NCBI GenBank assembly: GCA_025359945.1
Contig: JANYDD010000029.1
Span: 1 to 45,746 of the forward strand
DNA length: 45,746 nt
From: Bdellovibrio sp.
Lineage (GTDB): Bacteria; Bdellovibrionota; Bdellovibrionia; Bdellovibrionales; Bdellovibrionaceae
Reading direction: 5' to 3'
Shown: piece by piece, positions 25,592 through 35,621 of the stretch
How positions within the stretch are numbered: the first letter of the stretch is position 1
How the letters are laid out: the number at the start of each line of letters is the position of its first letter
The notes under the pieces: generated by a model
Seen by the model: the letters and a program-made list of their open reading frames with translations, nothing else
Told to the model about the DNA's origin: nothing
The model's database searches: none
Program-made: the position numbers and the translations under genes

Positions 25592-26566
25592 ATGAAATAC
25601 ATTAGACATTTTTTTCTGATCTTTATTTTCCAACTTCTGTTGATTGGGTTTTCGATGACCGTGTGGGCTGCCGAGACCTCGATTGCAGTGATCCCGAAGG
25701 GCTCGGTCTTGCATTTCTGGAAATCCATTCATGCTGGAGCAGCTAAAGCCGCCGCAGAAGAAAAAATTAAATTGATCTGGGATGCGCCCCAAAAAGATGA
25801 CGATCGCCAAGCACAAATCCAAATGGTGCAAAATATGATGAGCCGCCAAGTATCGGCAATTGTGCTTGTACCGCAAGATTCGCGCGCCCTACAGGCCCCA
25901 GTTCAACAAGCTAAGAAGAGAAAAATTCCCGTGGTGATTGTTAATTCGGGACTGGAAGGCAACGACTATGAAAGTTTTGTGGCCACCGATAACTTTCACG
26001 CGGGTGAAATGGGCGCGCAAGAGCTCACTCGCATTTTAGGCGGAAAAGGGAAAGTCACTGTACTAAGATATTTCGAAGGTTCGGATTCTACCACCAAACG
26101 CGAGAATGGATTTGTCGCTCAAATTAAAAAGACTCCTGGGATGACTTTGATTGACCCCGTGATTTACGCCGGCGTTGGCGTTGAAAAGGCCTTTCAAGCG
26201 GCGCAAAATATTCTCAATCGAAATCCCGACATCAACGGTTTTTTCTGTCCCGCTGAAACTGTTTGCCAAGGAATTTTACGCGCTTTGCAAACGATCAAAA
26301 AAGTCGGAACCGTAAAATTCGTGGGCTTTGACGCTAGCGACGCCATGAAGGAAAGTCTTCGTAAACAAGAAGTCCAGGCTCTGATAGTTCAGTCTCCATT
26401 TCAGCAAGGATATATCGGATTTAAAACCGCAGCCAAAGTCTTGCGCGGCGAAAAAGTAGAAAAGCGAATCGAGATTCCAGTTTTGGTTGTGACTAAGGAA
26501 AATCTTGACGACCCCAAAATCCAAGAAGATTTTATCAATCCTGACCTTGAAAAATGGCTGAAGTAA
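25592..26566 (+). CDS. Periplasmic sugar-binding protein of a ribose-type ABC importer
   Basis: This 324-residue periplasmic protein captures a sugar or sugar-like ligand and delivers it to the membrane permease. The ATG at 25592 follows AGGAAGG and opens a signal peptide cleaved near VWAAE. The rest has the type I periplasmic-binding fold (Peripla_BP_4, RbsB-like): IAVIPKGSVLHFWKSIHAGA at the first strand and helix, AIVLVPQDSRAL, PVVIVNSG, FVATDNFHAGE, and FVGFDASDAM near the C-terminus. The ligand cannot be assigned from sequence alone. It is the first gene of a three-gene operon, and the ATPase gene begins before its stop. Confidence 0.9.
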   Translation: MKYIRHFFLIFIFQLLLIGFSMTVWAAETSIAVIPKGSVLHFWKSIHAGAAKAAAEEKIKLIWDAPQKDDDRQAQIQMVQNMMSRQVSAIVLVPQDSRALQAPVQQAKKRKIPVVIVNSGLEGNDYESFVATDNFHAGEMGAQELTRILGGKGKVTVLRYFEGSDSTTKRENGFVAQIKKTPGMTLIDPVIYAGVGVEKAFQAAQNILNRNPDINGFFCPAETVCQGILRALQTIKKVGTVKFVGFDASDAMKESLRKQEVQALIVQSPFQQGYIGFKTAAKVLRGEKVEKRIEIPVLVVTKENLDDPKIQEDFINPDLEKWLK

Positions 26567-28131
26567 CAAATGGAAAAAATCCTCTTCTGGAAATCAAAGG
26601 CTTAAGCAAAAGCTTTGGTCCCAATCGCGTTCTTGAATCCGTTGATCTGAATTTATTTTCTGGCGAGGTGCACGCATTGCTTGGGCCTAATGGATCTGGC
26701 AAAAGCACTCTGGTGAAAATCCTGATGGGCGTTCATGTTCAGGACCGGGGCGAAATTTTTTATAATAAGAAAAAATGGAACCCCAAAGATCCTCGGGTGG
26801 CCGTGCAAAGTGGGATTTTTCTGATTCCGCAAGAGCCGGCCCTGTGCCTTGATCTTTCGGCTCAGGAAAATTTTTACTTATTGCCCAACTATAAAATTGA
26901 AAATCAAAACCTGATTAACGCTTGGGAAATTGATCGGATGTGGAATAGCACGGCATCACTATCTGCTTTTTCTGCTGGCAAAAGGCAACTGCTTGAAATT
27001 TTCCGAGCCCTTTCCTACCGCCCTCAACTTTTGATTTTGGACGAACCGACAGCCCGATTAACTCAGGCCGAAAAAAATAAGTTATGGGAAGCTTTAGACG
27101 ACCTTACAAAATCAGGGGTTGCGATTTTATTTATTACTCATTTCCTGGACGACGCTTCGAGAATTTCGCAAAGCTACACGCTTCTTAAAGAAGGTCACGT
27201 CGAGCTTTCGGGCCGGGTCAACGTGGAGGGCTCTGGTTCGATCATCCCCGCCTGGGTGCACGCCCTATCCGGGGAGAAGCTTGCAGACAAGCCCGAGCAG
27301 AAAATCCCAAAGCATCTACCCAAACAACTCCCAGCCCATAGCTTCGGAAAAAATAAGTCACTGGACATAAGTATCGAATTCAGAAAGCCAGCCCCTCTTA
27401 CAAAAGGAAAATCCCTTTTATCCGTGCAGGATGTGCAGTCGCTTCCCGAAATTAGAAAAATGTCTTTGGAAGTTCAACCTGGAGAAATTCATGGAATACT
27501 CGGGCTGGTTGGCGCGGGCCGCTCCAGTTTATTAAAGTCCATTTTTGGGGCGAAGAATTATCAAGGGAAAATTTTTTTTAAGTCCAAAGAATGCCCTGCA
27601 AAACATGACCCTTCCTGGGCGGTGAAAAACGGGATTTATTATTTGAGCGAAGAAATAATAAAAGATCACTTGAGCTTTGGCTTAAGTGCCCTGGAAAATA
27701 TTGCAGTTGCAGAATCTCAAATGCGAAACCCTTTCTTTTTTTATCAGAAACTTTTAGGCAAAATTTTTCAGGCGATTCAACCGTTTGCCCTGAGCCAAGA
27801 AAAACTGTACCAAGAAATTTCAACCCTTTCGGGCGGGCAAAAACAAAAAGTGACGCTGTCGCGATCCCAGCTAGATCAAGTTTCTCTTTTCCTTTTGGAC
27901 GAACCTACCCGGGGCGTTGATATTTCGACACGCCAAGAAATTTACTCGTGGATTCGCAGCGAGGCCAAAAAGGGATCTAGCTTTTTGATTTCTAGTTGCG
28001 ATGAGCAAGAAATTTTTGACCTTTGCGATCAGATCACTTTGGTTTTCAAGGGGCAAACAATTGGGACGTTCGAGAAAAGCAAAGTGGATTTGAATTTTTT
28101 AATTTCCGGCATTGCCGTGGGGTCTGTATGA
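26554..28131 (+). CDS. Sugar ABC importer ATPase with two nucleotide-binding domains (RbsA/MglA type)
   Basis: This 525-residue cytoplasmic protein powers sugar import. The first domain has Walker A GPNGSGKS (residues 44-51), a degenerate signature FSAGKRQ, and Walker B LLILDEPTA. The second has GLVGAGRSS (about 316-324), signature LSGGQKQKV and Walker B LFLLDEPTRGVD. A weakened second Walker A of the GAGR type is normal for RbsA/MglA proteins. A linker of about 40 residues rich in Pro and Lys joins the halves. The ATG at 26554 overlaps the binding-protein gene by 13 bases, and the stop overlaps the permease start as ATGA. Both overlaps suggest coupled translation. Confidence 0.92.
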   Translation: MAEVTNGKNPLLEIKGLSKSFGPNRVLESVDLNLFSGEVHALLGPNGSGKSTLVKILMGVHVQDRGEIFYNKKKWNPKDPRVAVQSGIFLIPQEPALCLDLSAQENFYLLPNYKIENQNLINAWEIDRMWNSTASLSAFSAGKRQLLEIFRALSYRPQLLILDEPTARLTQAEKNKLWEALDDLTKSGVAILFITHFLDDASRISQSYTLLKEGHVELSGRVNVEGSGSIIPAWVHALSGEKLADKPEQKIPKHLPKQLPAHSFGKNKSLDISIEFRKPAPLTKGKSLLSVQDVQSLPEIRKMSLEVQPGEIHGILGLVGAGRSSLLKSIFGAKNYQGKIFFKSKECPAKHDPSWAVKNGIYYLSEEIIKDHLSFGLSALENIAVAESQMRNPFFFYQKLLGKIFQAIQPFALSQEKLYQEISTLSGGQKQKVTLSRSQLDQVSLFLLDEPTRGVDISTRQEIYSWIRSEAKKGSSFLISSCDEQEIFDLCDQITLVFKGQTIGTFEKSKVDLNFLISGIAVGSV

Positions 28132-29105
28132 ATTTAATCGCAAAAATCCAGTGGAAGAATTATCTGCGGCCCATGCTGGGATTTATTGTGGTGTTCACTT
28201 TGATCTTTGTGTGGGCTCCGGATTCTTTCAATACGATCTACAATTACAAAACCATTCTGACACAGTCGGTGCTAATTAGTTTGGGCGCTTTAGGGATGAC
28301 CCTGCTGATTATGAGCGGTGGACTTGATTTAAGTACGGGAGCCCAAGTGGCGCTGATCACAGTGGTTGTGGCGAAAGTTCTTTCCAGTTTTTCGACTGAA
28401 ACTGTTGGCTGGGGGCCCGTGGCTTTGGCTGTCCTAGCCGCTTTATTTACTGGAATTTTGGCTTCGGCGTGGATTGGATTTTTGGTCAGCCGATTTAAAG
28501 TCACACCGTTTTTAGTTTCTTTGGGAATGATGCTGGTTTACCGCGGCCTTGCCAAAAGTATCGCCCACGAAGCCACCGTGGCAGCGCCGACAAGCGTTTT
28601 AAATCAAGCGATGTTGGTCGACCCAGAACCTAGCTTTTTATTTTTTGCTCCTGGTGTTTGGGTTTTACTGATCATTTCGATAGCGCTGTATTTAATATTA
28701 AAGAAAACCTCGTGGGGTCGTACGGTTTTGGCGATGGGATCCAATGAAACCGCGTTGTGGTTATGCGGTCTACCGGTGAAAAAATTAAAGGTTAGCTTTT
28801 ATGCTGTCAGTGGATTGATGATGGGCATTTGCGGAGCTTTGCAGTTTTCCAATTTAACTGTCGGAGATCCCACTGCAGGTTACGGCATGGAATTGGATAT
28901 GATCGCAGCTGCAGTTTTGGGTGGAGCATCGTTAAACGGAGGTCAGGGAAGTTTACCTGGCACACTCATAGGATCTTTGGTCATGGCATTACTTCGCAAC
29001 GGCTGCAATATGATTGGGCTTGCGACATACCTTCAAGAGATTCTGGTGGGTGTGGTGATCGTTGGCGTGGTGATTATCGATCGATTTCAACAAAAGAGTT
29101 CGTGA
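28128..29105 (+). CDS. Sugar ABC importer permease (RbsC type)
   Basis: This 325-residue inner-membrane permease forms the channel for the sugar bound by the upstream periplasmic protein. It has about eight to ten hydrophobic segments. MSGGLDLSTGAQVAL and GRTVLAMGSNETALWLCGLPVKKLK are family blocks of BPD_transp_2 (RbsC-like) permeases, the latter including the ATPase-contact loop. AAAVLGGASLNGGQGSLPGTLIGSL near the C-terminus is also characteristic. The ATG at 28128 overlaps the ATPase stop. The gene ends the operon, 27 bases before the convergent kinase gene, with no clear terminator between. Confidence 0.92.
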   Translation: MNLIAKIQWKNYLRPMLGFIVVFTLIFVWAPDSFNTIYNYKTILTQSVLISLGALGMTLLIMSGGLDLSTGAQVALITVVVAKVLSSFSTETVGWGPVALAVLAALFTGILASAWIGFLVSRFKVTPFLVSLGMMLVYRGLAKSIAHEATVAAPTSVLNQAMLVDPEPSFLFFAPGVWVLLIISIALYLILKKTSWGRTVLAMGSNETALWLCGLPVKKLKVSFYAVSGLMMGICGALQFSNLTVGDPTAGYGMELDMIAAAVLGGASLNGGQGSLPGTLIGSLVMALLRNGCNMIGLATYLQEILVGVVIVGVVIIDRFQQKSS

Positions 29106-29132
29106 AGCCAATTTCAAAGCGTTAAATCAAAT

Positions 29133-31589
29133 TTAAAATGTGTTTTTAATTCGAATAGTAAGCTCAGTTCCGATTCCAACCCGAGACAAAATCTCAAGCT
29201 CACCGTTCATTTTTTTAAGCATTGCGCGGACGATGTCCATACCTACGCCACGGCCAGAAAGCTCATTAGCTTCTTCTTTGGTGGAAAAAGAGGGCAGGAA
29301 AATAAGATCAATTTTTTCTTGTTCCGTCATTCGATCTAATTGTTCCTTGGTGATCGCCCCTTTTTTTAAAGCGATCTCGGAAATCCGATGTGGGTCAATG
29401 CCCTGCCCGTCGTCTATCAGAAGGATCAGCGTTTCATCGGATTTTTCTAAACACTGAATTTCGATCAGCCCAACTTCCTTTTTTCCGATTGCTAAGCGTT
29501 TTTCAGGGGACTCGATACCGTGATCGATGGAATTTCTTAGCATGTGAACTAAAGCATCTTTCAGATCCTGCAGTTTTTCGGGAAGCATGGAAATTTCGTC
29601 CCCAGAAACCAAGTACGAAACTTTCTTCCCCAGCTTGCCCGAGACCTCATCGATCATAGATTGAAATTTTAAAAGTGTGGGCTTAATGGGATTTTCGTGA
29701 AGTCGTCGAAAATCTTTTTTTATTTGCTCGACCAAACGCGGATCTGGGTTGGGGTTTAGCTTTAAAATCGAGCTTTCCAATCTGGACAAATTAATATCTG
29801 AAACTTCCATAGTTTTTAGCATCTGGGTGACGTTTTGCCTAGATCGATCCAAATAATCTTTGAATACTTTGTTCAGCCCTTCAAAAAGGGGATCTCCCAC
29901 GGCGAATAATTTTCCTTCTTTCGAAAACTTTAAAAGCCGTTCGCTCATCACGGTCAGGTCGGGGACTTGCACAGAAATTAATTTCCTTGCAAATACTTTA
30001 AGGTCGCCGTCGCTCATGATCAAAGATCCCTTTTTTAAACCATCGAATTGGGATTCTAAATTTTCTAGAATTGAAATTTCAAACTGATTTTTTATCTGTA
30101 AAACTTTTTGAGCGACCTGAGCATAAATCTGAAACGTTCCCGCCACAGAAAATATTTCACCCAACAGATGGGTGCGTAAGTCTTCTTTTTTAATAGTTTG
30201 GGAATAAAAAAGATTTTTAATTTTAATCACTTCACTTTCACAGTTGTGCACCGCTTGAGACGCGAACGAAAACCCAAACAATCGAACATTGCCCTTAAAG
30301 GTATGAAGATTGCGCATCAGTTGGCCCAGATAAGAGGGATCGCCGGAAGCTCTTTCTATGTCGTTAATACAATCTTGAATAATTTCCGAAGACCTTAAAA
30401 AAACGCTTTTCAAATCATCCAGTGAATTTTTAACTAGCTCTTGAATCATCTGAATTTCGTCGCGCTCGCGGCTGACTTCTTTTTCCAATTTCTCTAGCTC
30501 AGTGACGTCTTCGACCACCAGCATGATTTTTTCCAGCGCGCCATGATCATCGAAGATCGGGCGAAAGGAAAGTTTCAAGGCCCTTTCATTGCTGACCTCT
30601 GGGAGACCGGGGTGAATATACGAAACTTTCTTAGGGAAATCTTCTTCCATCAGTTCCCACTGCAGTTCGTCTTCTCCGAACACAGTCAGAAATGCGGTCT
30701 TTAGCTTACTAAAGATTTCACTGCCACGGCTTAGATCTTTAAAAAGTGTTTCGAACATACTTTTTCCGACTAGGTTTTGCCCAAAGATCGCGTCGGCAAA
30801 TCTCGAAACGGGCTCGACGACCAGCGCTTCTGGGTTAACCGAGAAAACGGCCTGGCGCATATTATTCAAAAGCCGCTTCACTTGCGCAGACTCGTGCTGG
30901 ATTGCTTGCATAAAGTGAAGCGTGTTCATTGCCCCTGAAATAAGTGCTGTAAAATTCAGGAACAAAGAATCCAGTTCGTCCTCCAAATTTATATTTTGGT
31001 GCAGACTGGCGTGCGCACGGGTGTTTCCAAAAACTAAAAGCGCCTTAATTCCCCCCTCACTTTTTCCGATCGAGTAAACCAAAAAATTATCCAGCAAAAA
31101 AAACTGCGAGGCTTCAGGATTTGCATAATCTTTGGGGGAAACCATCATCCGATAAACGTCACCGTAGATGGGTTTTAAAAAACCCTCTTGCGCCGACGCG
31201 ATCGAAATTTTTAGTCCCTGGATTTGATCAACATCATTGGCATCAAGATACCCACCGTGGGCACGAACTTTCCAAAAATTTCCCTGCGGCATCAATAACA
31301 AAAAGCGCTCAAAATTAAGAAGATCAATAATAAACCGATCCACCCCGCGAATGACTTCATTAAAATTCAGCGAGGCATTGAACTGATGGCCCACCTGTGC
31401 GATCTGCGAATAAATAATTTTTTGCTGTTCAATTTTTTCTTGAAAACGGTACAGATTTCCTTGCGCCTTCATCATGTTAGAAAGTTCAGCCGTGACGACT
31501 TTTTCTTTCTTGCGAGTCTCTAGAAGTTCTGACTGCAGCGACTTAAGTTCTTTTTGAATTTGATCGATAGAACCTTGAGGAAGACCCAT
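29133..31589 (-). CDS. Soluble CheA-like sensor histidine kinase with GAF, PAS and HPt domains
   Basis: This 818-residue protein has no membrane segment and should act in the cytoplasm. It begins with a coiled coil (about residues 1-60), followed by a GAF-like region (about 75-230), a PAS-like region (about 255-375) and a short coil. An HPt-like domain follows, with the expected phospho-acceptor H429 in LHTFKGNVRLFG. The C-terminal 170 residues form a CheA-type ATPase, with N box MLRNSIDHGIE, G1 box DDGQGID and G2 box GRGVGMDIV. No CheW-like P5 domain follows, so it is not a standard chemotaxis kinase. No response regulator is adjacent. The ATG at 31589 overlaps the divergent gene's ATG within CATG; a TTG at 31595 is an alternative. 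Confidence 0.85.
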   Translation of the reverse strand: MGLPQGSIDQIQKELKSLQSELLETRKKEKVVTAELSNMMKAQGNLYRFQEKIEQQKIIYSQIAQVGHQFNASLNFNEVIRGVDRFIIDLLNFERFLLLMPQGNFWKVRAHGGYLDANDVDQIQGLKISIASAQEGFLKPIYGDVYRMMVSPKDYANPEASQFFLLDNFLVYSIGKSEGGIKALLVFGNTRAHASLHQNINLEDELDSLFLNFTALISGAMNTLHFMQAIQHESAQVKRLLNNMRQAVFSVNPEALVVEPVSRFADAIFGQNLVGKSMFETLFKDLSRGSEIFSKLKTAFLTVFGEDELQWELMEEDFPKKVSYIHPGLPEVSNERALKLSFRPIFDDHGALEKIMLVVEDVTELEKLEKEVSRERDEIQMIQELVKNSLDDLKSVFLRSSEIIQDCINDIERASGDPSYLGQLMRNLHTFKGNVRLFGFSFASQAVHNCESEVIKIKNLFYSQTIKKEDLRTHLLGEIFSVAGTFQIYAQVAQKVLQIKNQFEISILENLESQFDGLKKGSLIMSDGDLKVFARKLISVQVPDLTVMSERLLKFSKEGKLFAVGDPLFEGLNKVFKDYLDRSRQNVTQMLKTMEVSDINLSRLESSILKLNPNPDPRLVEQIKKDFRRLHENPIKPTLLKFQSMIDEVSGKLGKKVSYLVSGDEISMLPEKLQDLKDALVHMLRNSIDHGIESPEKRLAIGKKEVGLIEIQCLEKSDETLILLIDDGQGIDPHRISEIALKKGAITKEQLDRMTEQEKIDLIFLPSFSTKEEANELSGRGVGMDIVRAMLKKMNGELEILSRVGIGTELTIRIKNTF

Positions 31590-32778
31590 GTCCAAAGGTT
31601 ATCAAGAAAATACCAAGAGTTTGATTAAAAAGGGTGAACACCGGCTTGAGTCCATCTTGATCGGTTTTCCAATACCTTTGTCGGGGATCTACGGCACAGA
31701 AGCTCAAGAACAACTTTGGGGCGCGCAAGTCGCGATCGACGAATTTAACTCAGGTGGCGGTCTGGACGGACGGCATGCAGAACTTTTAGTGCGTGATACC
31801 CAGCTGAAGGTCGAGCTTGCGGTTTCGGCGACAGAAGAACTTATTTTAAAAAATAAAGTTCATTTTATCGTGGGGGCATTATCCGCGGGGGACATGTTGG
31901 CAATCAGTAAGGTCTGTCACCGCCACAAAATTCTCTACAATGCGATCAGCCAGTCGGATTCTATTTTGTACAAAGAAAATCGTAGTCCTTATCTTTTTCA
32001 CGAGGGTCAGAATCCTCATATGACCGTAGGATCAGTAGGCCGCTACGCCTTCAGCCACTTTGGAAATCGCGTCGCCTTTTTAAATGCGGATTCCGAGTTT
32101 GGCCAGCATTCAAAGCGGGCCCTCATTCACATCGGAAAGCAAATTGGGTTAGAGGTAGTTTTGAACTTGGACTATCCCGTGGGTTTAAAAGACTACTCAC
32201 CTTACTTGGAACAAATAAAAAAAGCTGGACCGGAAGTTTTGGTTTTAAATAATTTCGGTGAAGACCAATTCCAATCAGTCAAACAAGCTCATGAAATGGG
32301 TTTGAAAGAAAATATAAAAATCGTCTGCCCCAATTTATCAGTGACTCAGAGATACCTGGCGGGCGCAGAAATTTTCGAAGGAGTGATTGGCACATCAGCA
32401 TACTACTGGAAGTTGGAAGAGCTGTACCCCACCGCAAAGCGTTTTAACGAAAAGTATCGGTTTAAGAGCCAGGGCTTATCACCCACTAGCTATTCCGCTT
32501 ACGGCTACAATGGAACAAAAACAGTTTTAGATTCCGTTCAAAAAGCAAAAAGTATTGATACGGAAACAGTCGTTGGCGAAATGTTACGCTTGCGCTTCGA
32601 CTACTGCAAGGGCCCGCAGTTCTATCGACGTCTGGATCGGCAATCGGTGCAAAGTGTTCTAATCATCGAATCAAAATCCAAAAAAGAAATGAAATTCAAA
32701 GACGATTACTTTGAGATTCTAGAAGTCGTGCCCTTCCTAGGGCCGCGAACTTTCTTGGTGTCACGCGAGACCATGTAA
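31588..32778 (+). CDS. Signal-less LivK/AmiC-like ligand-binding protein (cytoplasmic sensor?)
   Basis: This 396-residue protein has the branched-chain amino-acid-binding fold (Peripla_BP_6): IGFPIPLSGIYG, GAQVAIDEFNSGGGLDGR, VHFIVGALSAGDM, VAFLNADSEFG, and a late TSYSAYGYNGTKTVLD. Unlike periplasmic members it has no signal peptide. The N-terminus is charged (MSKGYQENTKSLIKKGEHR) and GAGGAAG lies in front of the ATG, supporting that start. Signal-less proteins of this fold such as AmiC bind amides or urea-like ligands in the cytoplasm and control a partner protein. Its ATG overlaps that of the divergent CheA-like kinase, so a shared sensing module is plausible but is inference. No transport genes of the Liv type are nearby. 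Confidence 0.75.
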   Translation: MSKGYQENTKSLIKKGEHRLESILIGFPIPLSGIYGTEAQEQLWGAQVAIDEFNSGGGLDGRHAELLVRDTQLKVELAVSATEELILKNKVHFIVGALSAGDMLAISKVCHRHKILYNAISQSDSILYKENRSPYLFHEGQNPHMTVGSVGRYAFSHFGNRVAFLNADSEFGQHSKRALIHIGKQIGLEVVLNLDYPVGLKDYSPYLEQIKKAGPEVLVLNNFGEDQFQSVKQAHEMGLKENIKIVCPNLSVTQRYLAGAEIFEGVIGTSAYYWKLEELYPTAKRFNEKYRFKSQGLSPTSYSAYGYNGTKTVLDSVQKAKSIDTETVVGEMLRLRFDYCKGPQFYRRLDRQSVQSVLIIESKSKKEMKFKDDYFEILEVVPFLGPRTFLVSRETM

Positions 32779-32860
32779 ATTTTCAAAGGTTTCCCAAGTA
32801 GGCTATGAACCTCGAACGTCATTAATATCACTTGCAGACGACAAATGCTTTTGCTTCTGA

Positions 32861-32870
32861 GGGGGGGGGG
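32861..32870. repeat. Homopolymer run of ten G
   Basis: Ten consecutive G residues lie between the ends of convergent genes, with a second run of seven G at 32933-32939. Such runs are prone to slippage during replication and to sequencing error. Neither run is in a coding region here. Confidence 0.9.
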
Positions 32871-32940
32871 AGCACGGACTCCACTGAAGCCTCTCCATAC
32901 GATTGGCTATTGCAAATAATTCACCGGTGTGTGGGGGGGC

Positions 32941-34632
32941 CTAAATCACAAATCCTTTTGGGATCGATGTAAGTAGTTTTTTTGTGTAGTCGTTTTGTGG
33001 GTTTTTGTAGATTTCGTCGGGCGACGCCATTTCTACGATCTTGCCCTTGTTCATCACTGCGATTTGGTCCGAAATAAATTTTACCACCGAAAGATCGTGC
33101 GAAATAAAAATATACGTTAACCCCATTTGATCTTGCAGATCGACTAGCAAGTTTAGAATTTGAGATTGAATGGAAACGTCCAGTGCCGACACTGATTCGT
33201 CGCAGATAATAAATTCGGGCTCGACAGCTAGGGCGCGGGCAATGCACACGCGTTGGCGTTGGCCGCCTGAAAATTCGTGCGGATAGCGGCTCAGCATTTT
33301 GGGGTCAAGACCCACTTTTTTCATTAGCAATTCGGTGCGATCCTTCATCTCGCTTTTGGAATTTCCCACGTGATGAATTTCCAAAGGTTCTAACAATGCT
33401 TCTTGTACGGTTAATCGGGGATTAAGTGATGAATATGGATCTTGAAAAATAATCTGCATTTTTTTTCTGAACTTCAGCAGTTCTTTTCTTCCCAACGCCA
33501 TCACATTGGTGCCTTGATACGAAATTTCTCCAGACGTGGGTTCGATTAAGCGCAGAATCGATCGGCCCAAGGTAGTTTTACCACAACCACTTTCGCCTAC
33601 TAGGCCTAGGGTCGTACCTTTGGGGACTTTTAAACTGACGTGATCCACGGCCCTGGCTTCTTCAAGAACTTTTCCAAAAATACTTTTGCGGACCGGAAAG
33701 CTTTTCGACAAATCTTTGATCTCTAGCAAAATGGGATCAGCCGTGGTTATTTTTTTGGCCATTTTTATCGGCTGGGCTTGCAGTGATTTTTTTATTTCTT
33801 GACCTCGATCGTCCATAAAATCGCCGACCACGGGAAGGCGCTGCGGATTTTCAATCATCGACGGACGGCACGACAGCAAAGCTTTTGTGTAAGGATGTTG
33901 CGGCGATCGGAAAATTTCTGAAGTTTTATTTTTCTCGACGATATTCCCGCGGTACATCACCACGACTTCGTCAGCGATCTCGCCGATAACTGCAAGGTCA
34001 TGAGTAATAAACAGTAAACTCATTCCATACTTCGATTGCAAGGATCGCAACAGATCTAGAATCTGTTTTTGAATCGTAACATCCAAAGCGGTTGTGGGTT
34101 CGTCCGCAATCAAAAGTTGCGGCCGACAAGCAATGGCCATCGCAATCATTACCCTTTGCCTTTGTCCCCCACTCATTTCGTGGGGATAAGATTTAACTCG
34201 TTTTTCAGGCGACGGAATTCCTACCTGTTGAAGCAGATCAATCGCTTGTTCCAGCGCCTGCTTGCGATTCATATTTTGATGCAGTCTAAGGGCCTCCATG
34301 ATTTGGTAGCCCACCGTAAAAACGGGGTTCAAACTAGACATTGGTTCCTGAAAAATCATTGAGATTTTATTGCCGCGAATTTTTCGCATCTGAGGCTCGG
34401 ACAGTTTTAACAAGTCGGTGCCTTCGTACAAAATCTGGCCCTGGCTAATTTTTCCATTAGGTTCAAGAATCAATCGCATCATCGCCAAAGAGGTCACACT
34501 TTTTCCCGATCCGCTTTCACCCACCAGGCCAACAGTTTTTCCTTTGGGAATATCAAACGAGATTTGATTTACGGCCCGAAACTGTCCCTCTGCGGTTTGA
34601 AAGTCCACCGAGAGATTTTTAATTTGGATCAC
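32941..34632 (-). CDS. Peptide ABC importer ATPase, DppD-DppF fusion (YejF type)
   Basis: This 563-residue cytoplasmic ATPase drives import of peptides. Two complete nucleotide-binding domains are joined: residues about 1-265 with [19 protein letters not shown] and LLIADEPTT, and residues about 305-563 with [19 protein letters not shown] and FIICDESVS. Each is followed by the short oligopeptide-type extension ([12 protein letters not shown] and [11 protein letters not shown]). Fusion of the two ATPases is typical of YejF and of several Dpp/Opp-like systems. The second Walker B has DES in place of DEP, a tolerated variant. The GTG start overlaps the permease stop as GTGA, so it is coupled to the upstream permease. 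It is the last gene of the operon. Confidence 0.93.
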   Translation of the reverse strand: MIQIKNLSVDFQTAEGQFRAVNQISFDIPKGKTVGLVGESGSGKSVTSLAMMRLILEPNGKISQGQILYEGTDLLKLSEPQMRKIRGNKISMIFQEPMSSLNPVFTVGYQIMEALRLHQNMNRKQALEQAIDLLQQVGIPSPEKRVKSYPHEMSGGQRQRVMIAMAIACRPQLLIADEPTTALDVTIQKQILDLLRSLQSKYGMSLLFITHDLAVIGEIADEVVVMYRGNIVEKNKTSEIFRSPQHPYTKALLSCRPSMIENPQRLPVVGDFMDDRGQEIKKSLQAQPIKMAKKITTADPILLEIKDLSKSFPVRKSIFGKVLEEARAVDHVSLKVPKGTTLGLVGESGCGKTTLGRSILRLIEPTSGEISYQGTNVMALGRKELLKFRKKMQIIFQDPYSSLNPRLTVQEALLEPLEIHHVGNSKSEMKDRTELLMKKVGLDPKMLSRYPHEFSGGQRQRVCIARALAVEPEFIICDESVSALDVSIQSQILNLLVDLQDQMGLTYIFISHDLSVVKFISDQIAVMNKGKIVEMASPDEIYKNPQNDYTKKLLTSIPKGFVI

Positions 34633-35498
34633 AGTTTCCCCCTTAATTTAGGGTCCAAGGCTTCGCGAAGGGCATCCGTAAAAAGATTAAAGGCCAAAAC
34701 TAAAATAAACATCAATGCGGATGCCGCGGCCAGGCCCCACCAAACGCCGCGAGAAAGTTCAAGTCGAGCATCCGTGATCATCAGCCCCCAAGACGGCGTG
34801 CCAGGTTCGACGCCCAAACCTAAATAACTTAAGATAACCTCGGATTTAATGGCGCCAATAAATCCTAAACTGAAATTAATAATAATAATGTGAAAGACGT
34901 TGGGAAAAATATGAACAAATATTTTTCGAAAGTGGCTGCTGCCAATCGCCGTAGCGGCATGCACATATTCCTTTTCCCGGTGTTTCATAAATTCGGCGCG
35001 AATCAGTCGGCACAAATTCACCCAAGAAGTAATTCCAATCGCAAAGCATAGGGTGCCTAAGCCACCGCCTAAAACAAAAGACATTCCGGCCAACAATAAA
35101 ATATATGGAATTGTATCCAAAGTCGTGTACAGCCAAACAATAAGATCATCAGTGACCTTTCCGAAATAGCCTGCGATCGCGCCAAAAATAGATCCAATGA
35201 CTACTGAAAGTCCCGTGCCCGCCAAACCCACGGTCAAAGAAATTTTGATCCCATGAAATGAACGCGCTAAAACGTCTCGACCAAAAATATCAGTACCGAA
35301 CCAATCTTCTGGCGACGGGGGAAGATAGGACCGATCATTGTTGGTCAGCGCATAATGCGGAAATAAAACACCCAAGGCACACAACAAGCCTGCCGCAAAA
35401 TAAAATATAATTATGATCAAACAAGTAAACGCTAGTTTATTTTTTTTCAGTTTAAAGAAAGCATCCAACCAAATTGAATTATTTTTTACACCCTTCAC
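34629..35498 (-). CDS. Peptide ABC importer permease 2 (OppC/DppC/YejE type)
   Basis: This 289-residue inner-membrane permease pairs with the OppB-like permease to form the peptide channel. It has one N-terminal membrane segment, a periplasmic loop with the family motif HWFGTDIFGRDVLAR-like DWFGTDIFGRDVLARS, and five more segments. The ATPase-contact loop is EYVHAATAIGSSHFRKIFVHIFPN. SYLGLGVEPGTPSWGLM is a further C-type signature. The start is a GTG; the GGGGAG upstream lies about 12 bases away, farther than usual. A gap of 123 bases, free of a clear promoter or hairpin, separates it from the upstream permease gene. Confidence 0.92.
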   Translation of the reverse strand: MKGVKNNSIWLDAFFKLKKNKLAFTCLIIIIFYFAAGLLCALGVLFPHYALTNNDRSYLPPSPEDWFGTDIFGRDVLARSFHGIKISLTVGLAGTGLSVVIGSIFGAIAGYFGKVTDDLIVWLYTTLDTIPYILLLAGMSFVLGGGLGTLCFAIGITSWVNLCRLIRAEFMKHREKEYVHAATAIGSSHFRKIFVHIFPNVFHIIIINFSLGFIGAIKSEVILSYLGLGVEPGTPSWGLMITDARLELSRGVWWGLAAASALMFILVLAFNLFTDALREALDPKLRGKL

Positions 35499-35621
35499 AG
35501 AATTTTTAATCTCCCCACTCTAAAAAAACTTCTAAAATTACAACTGCTTTTAAGCCTGAATTACCGCAACTCCAGCTTTTTAAGCTTAAACTACTTCAAC
35601 CCATCCTAAATCCAAGTCAGC

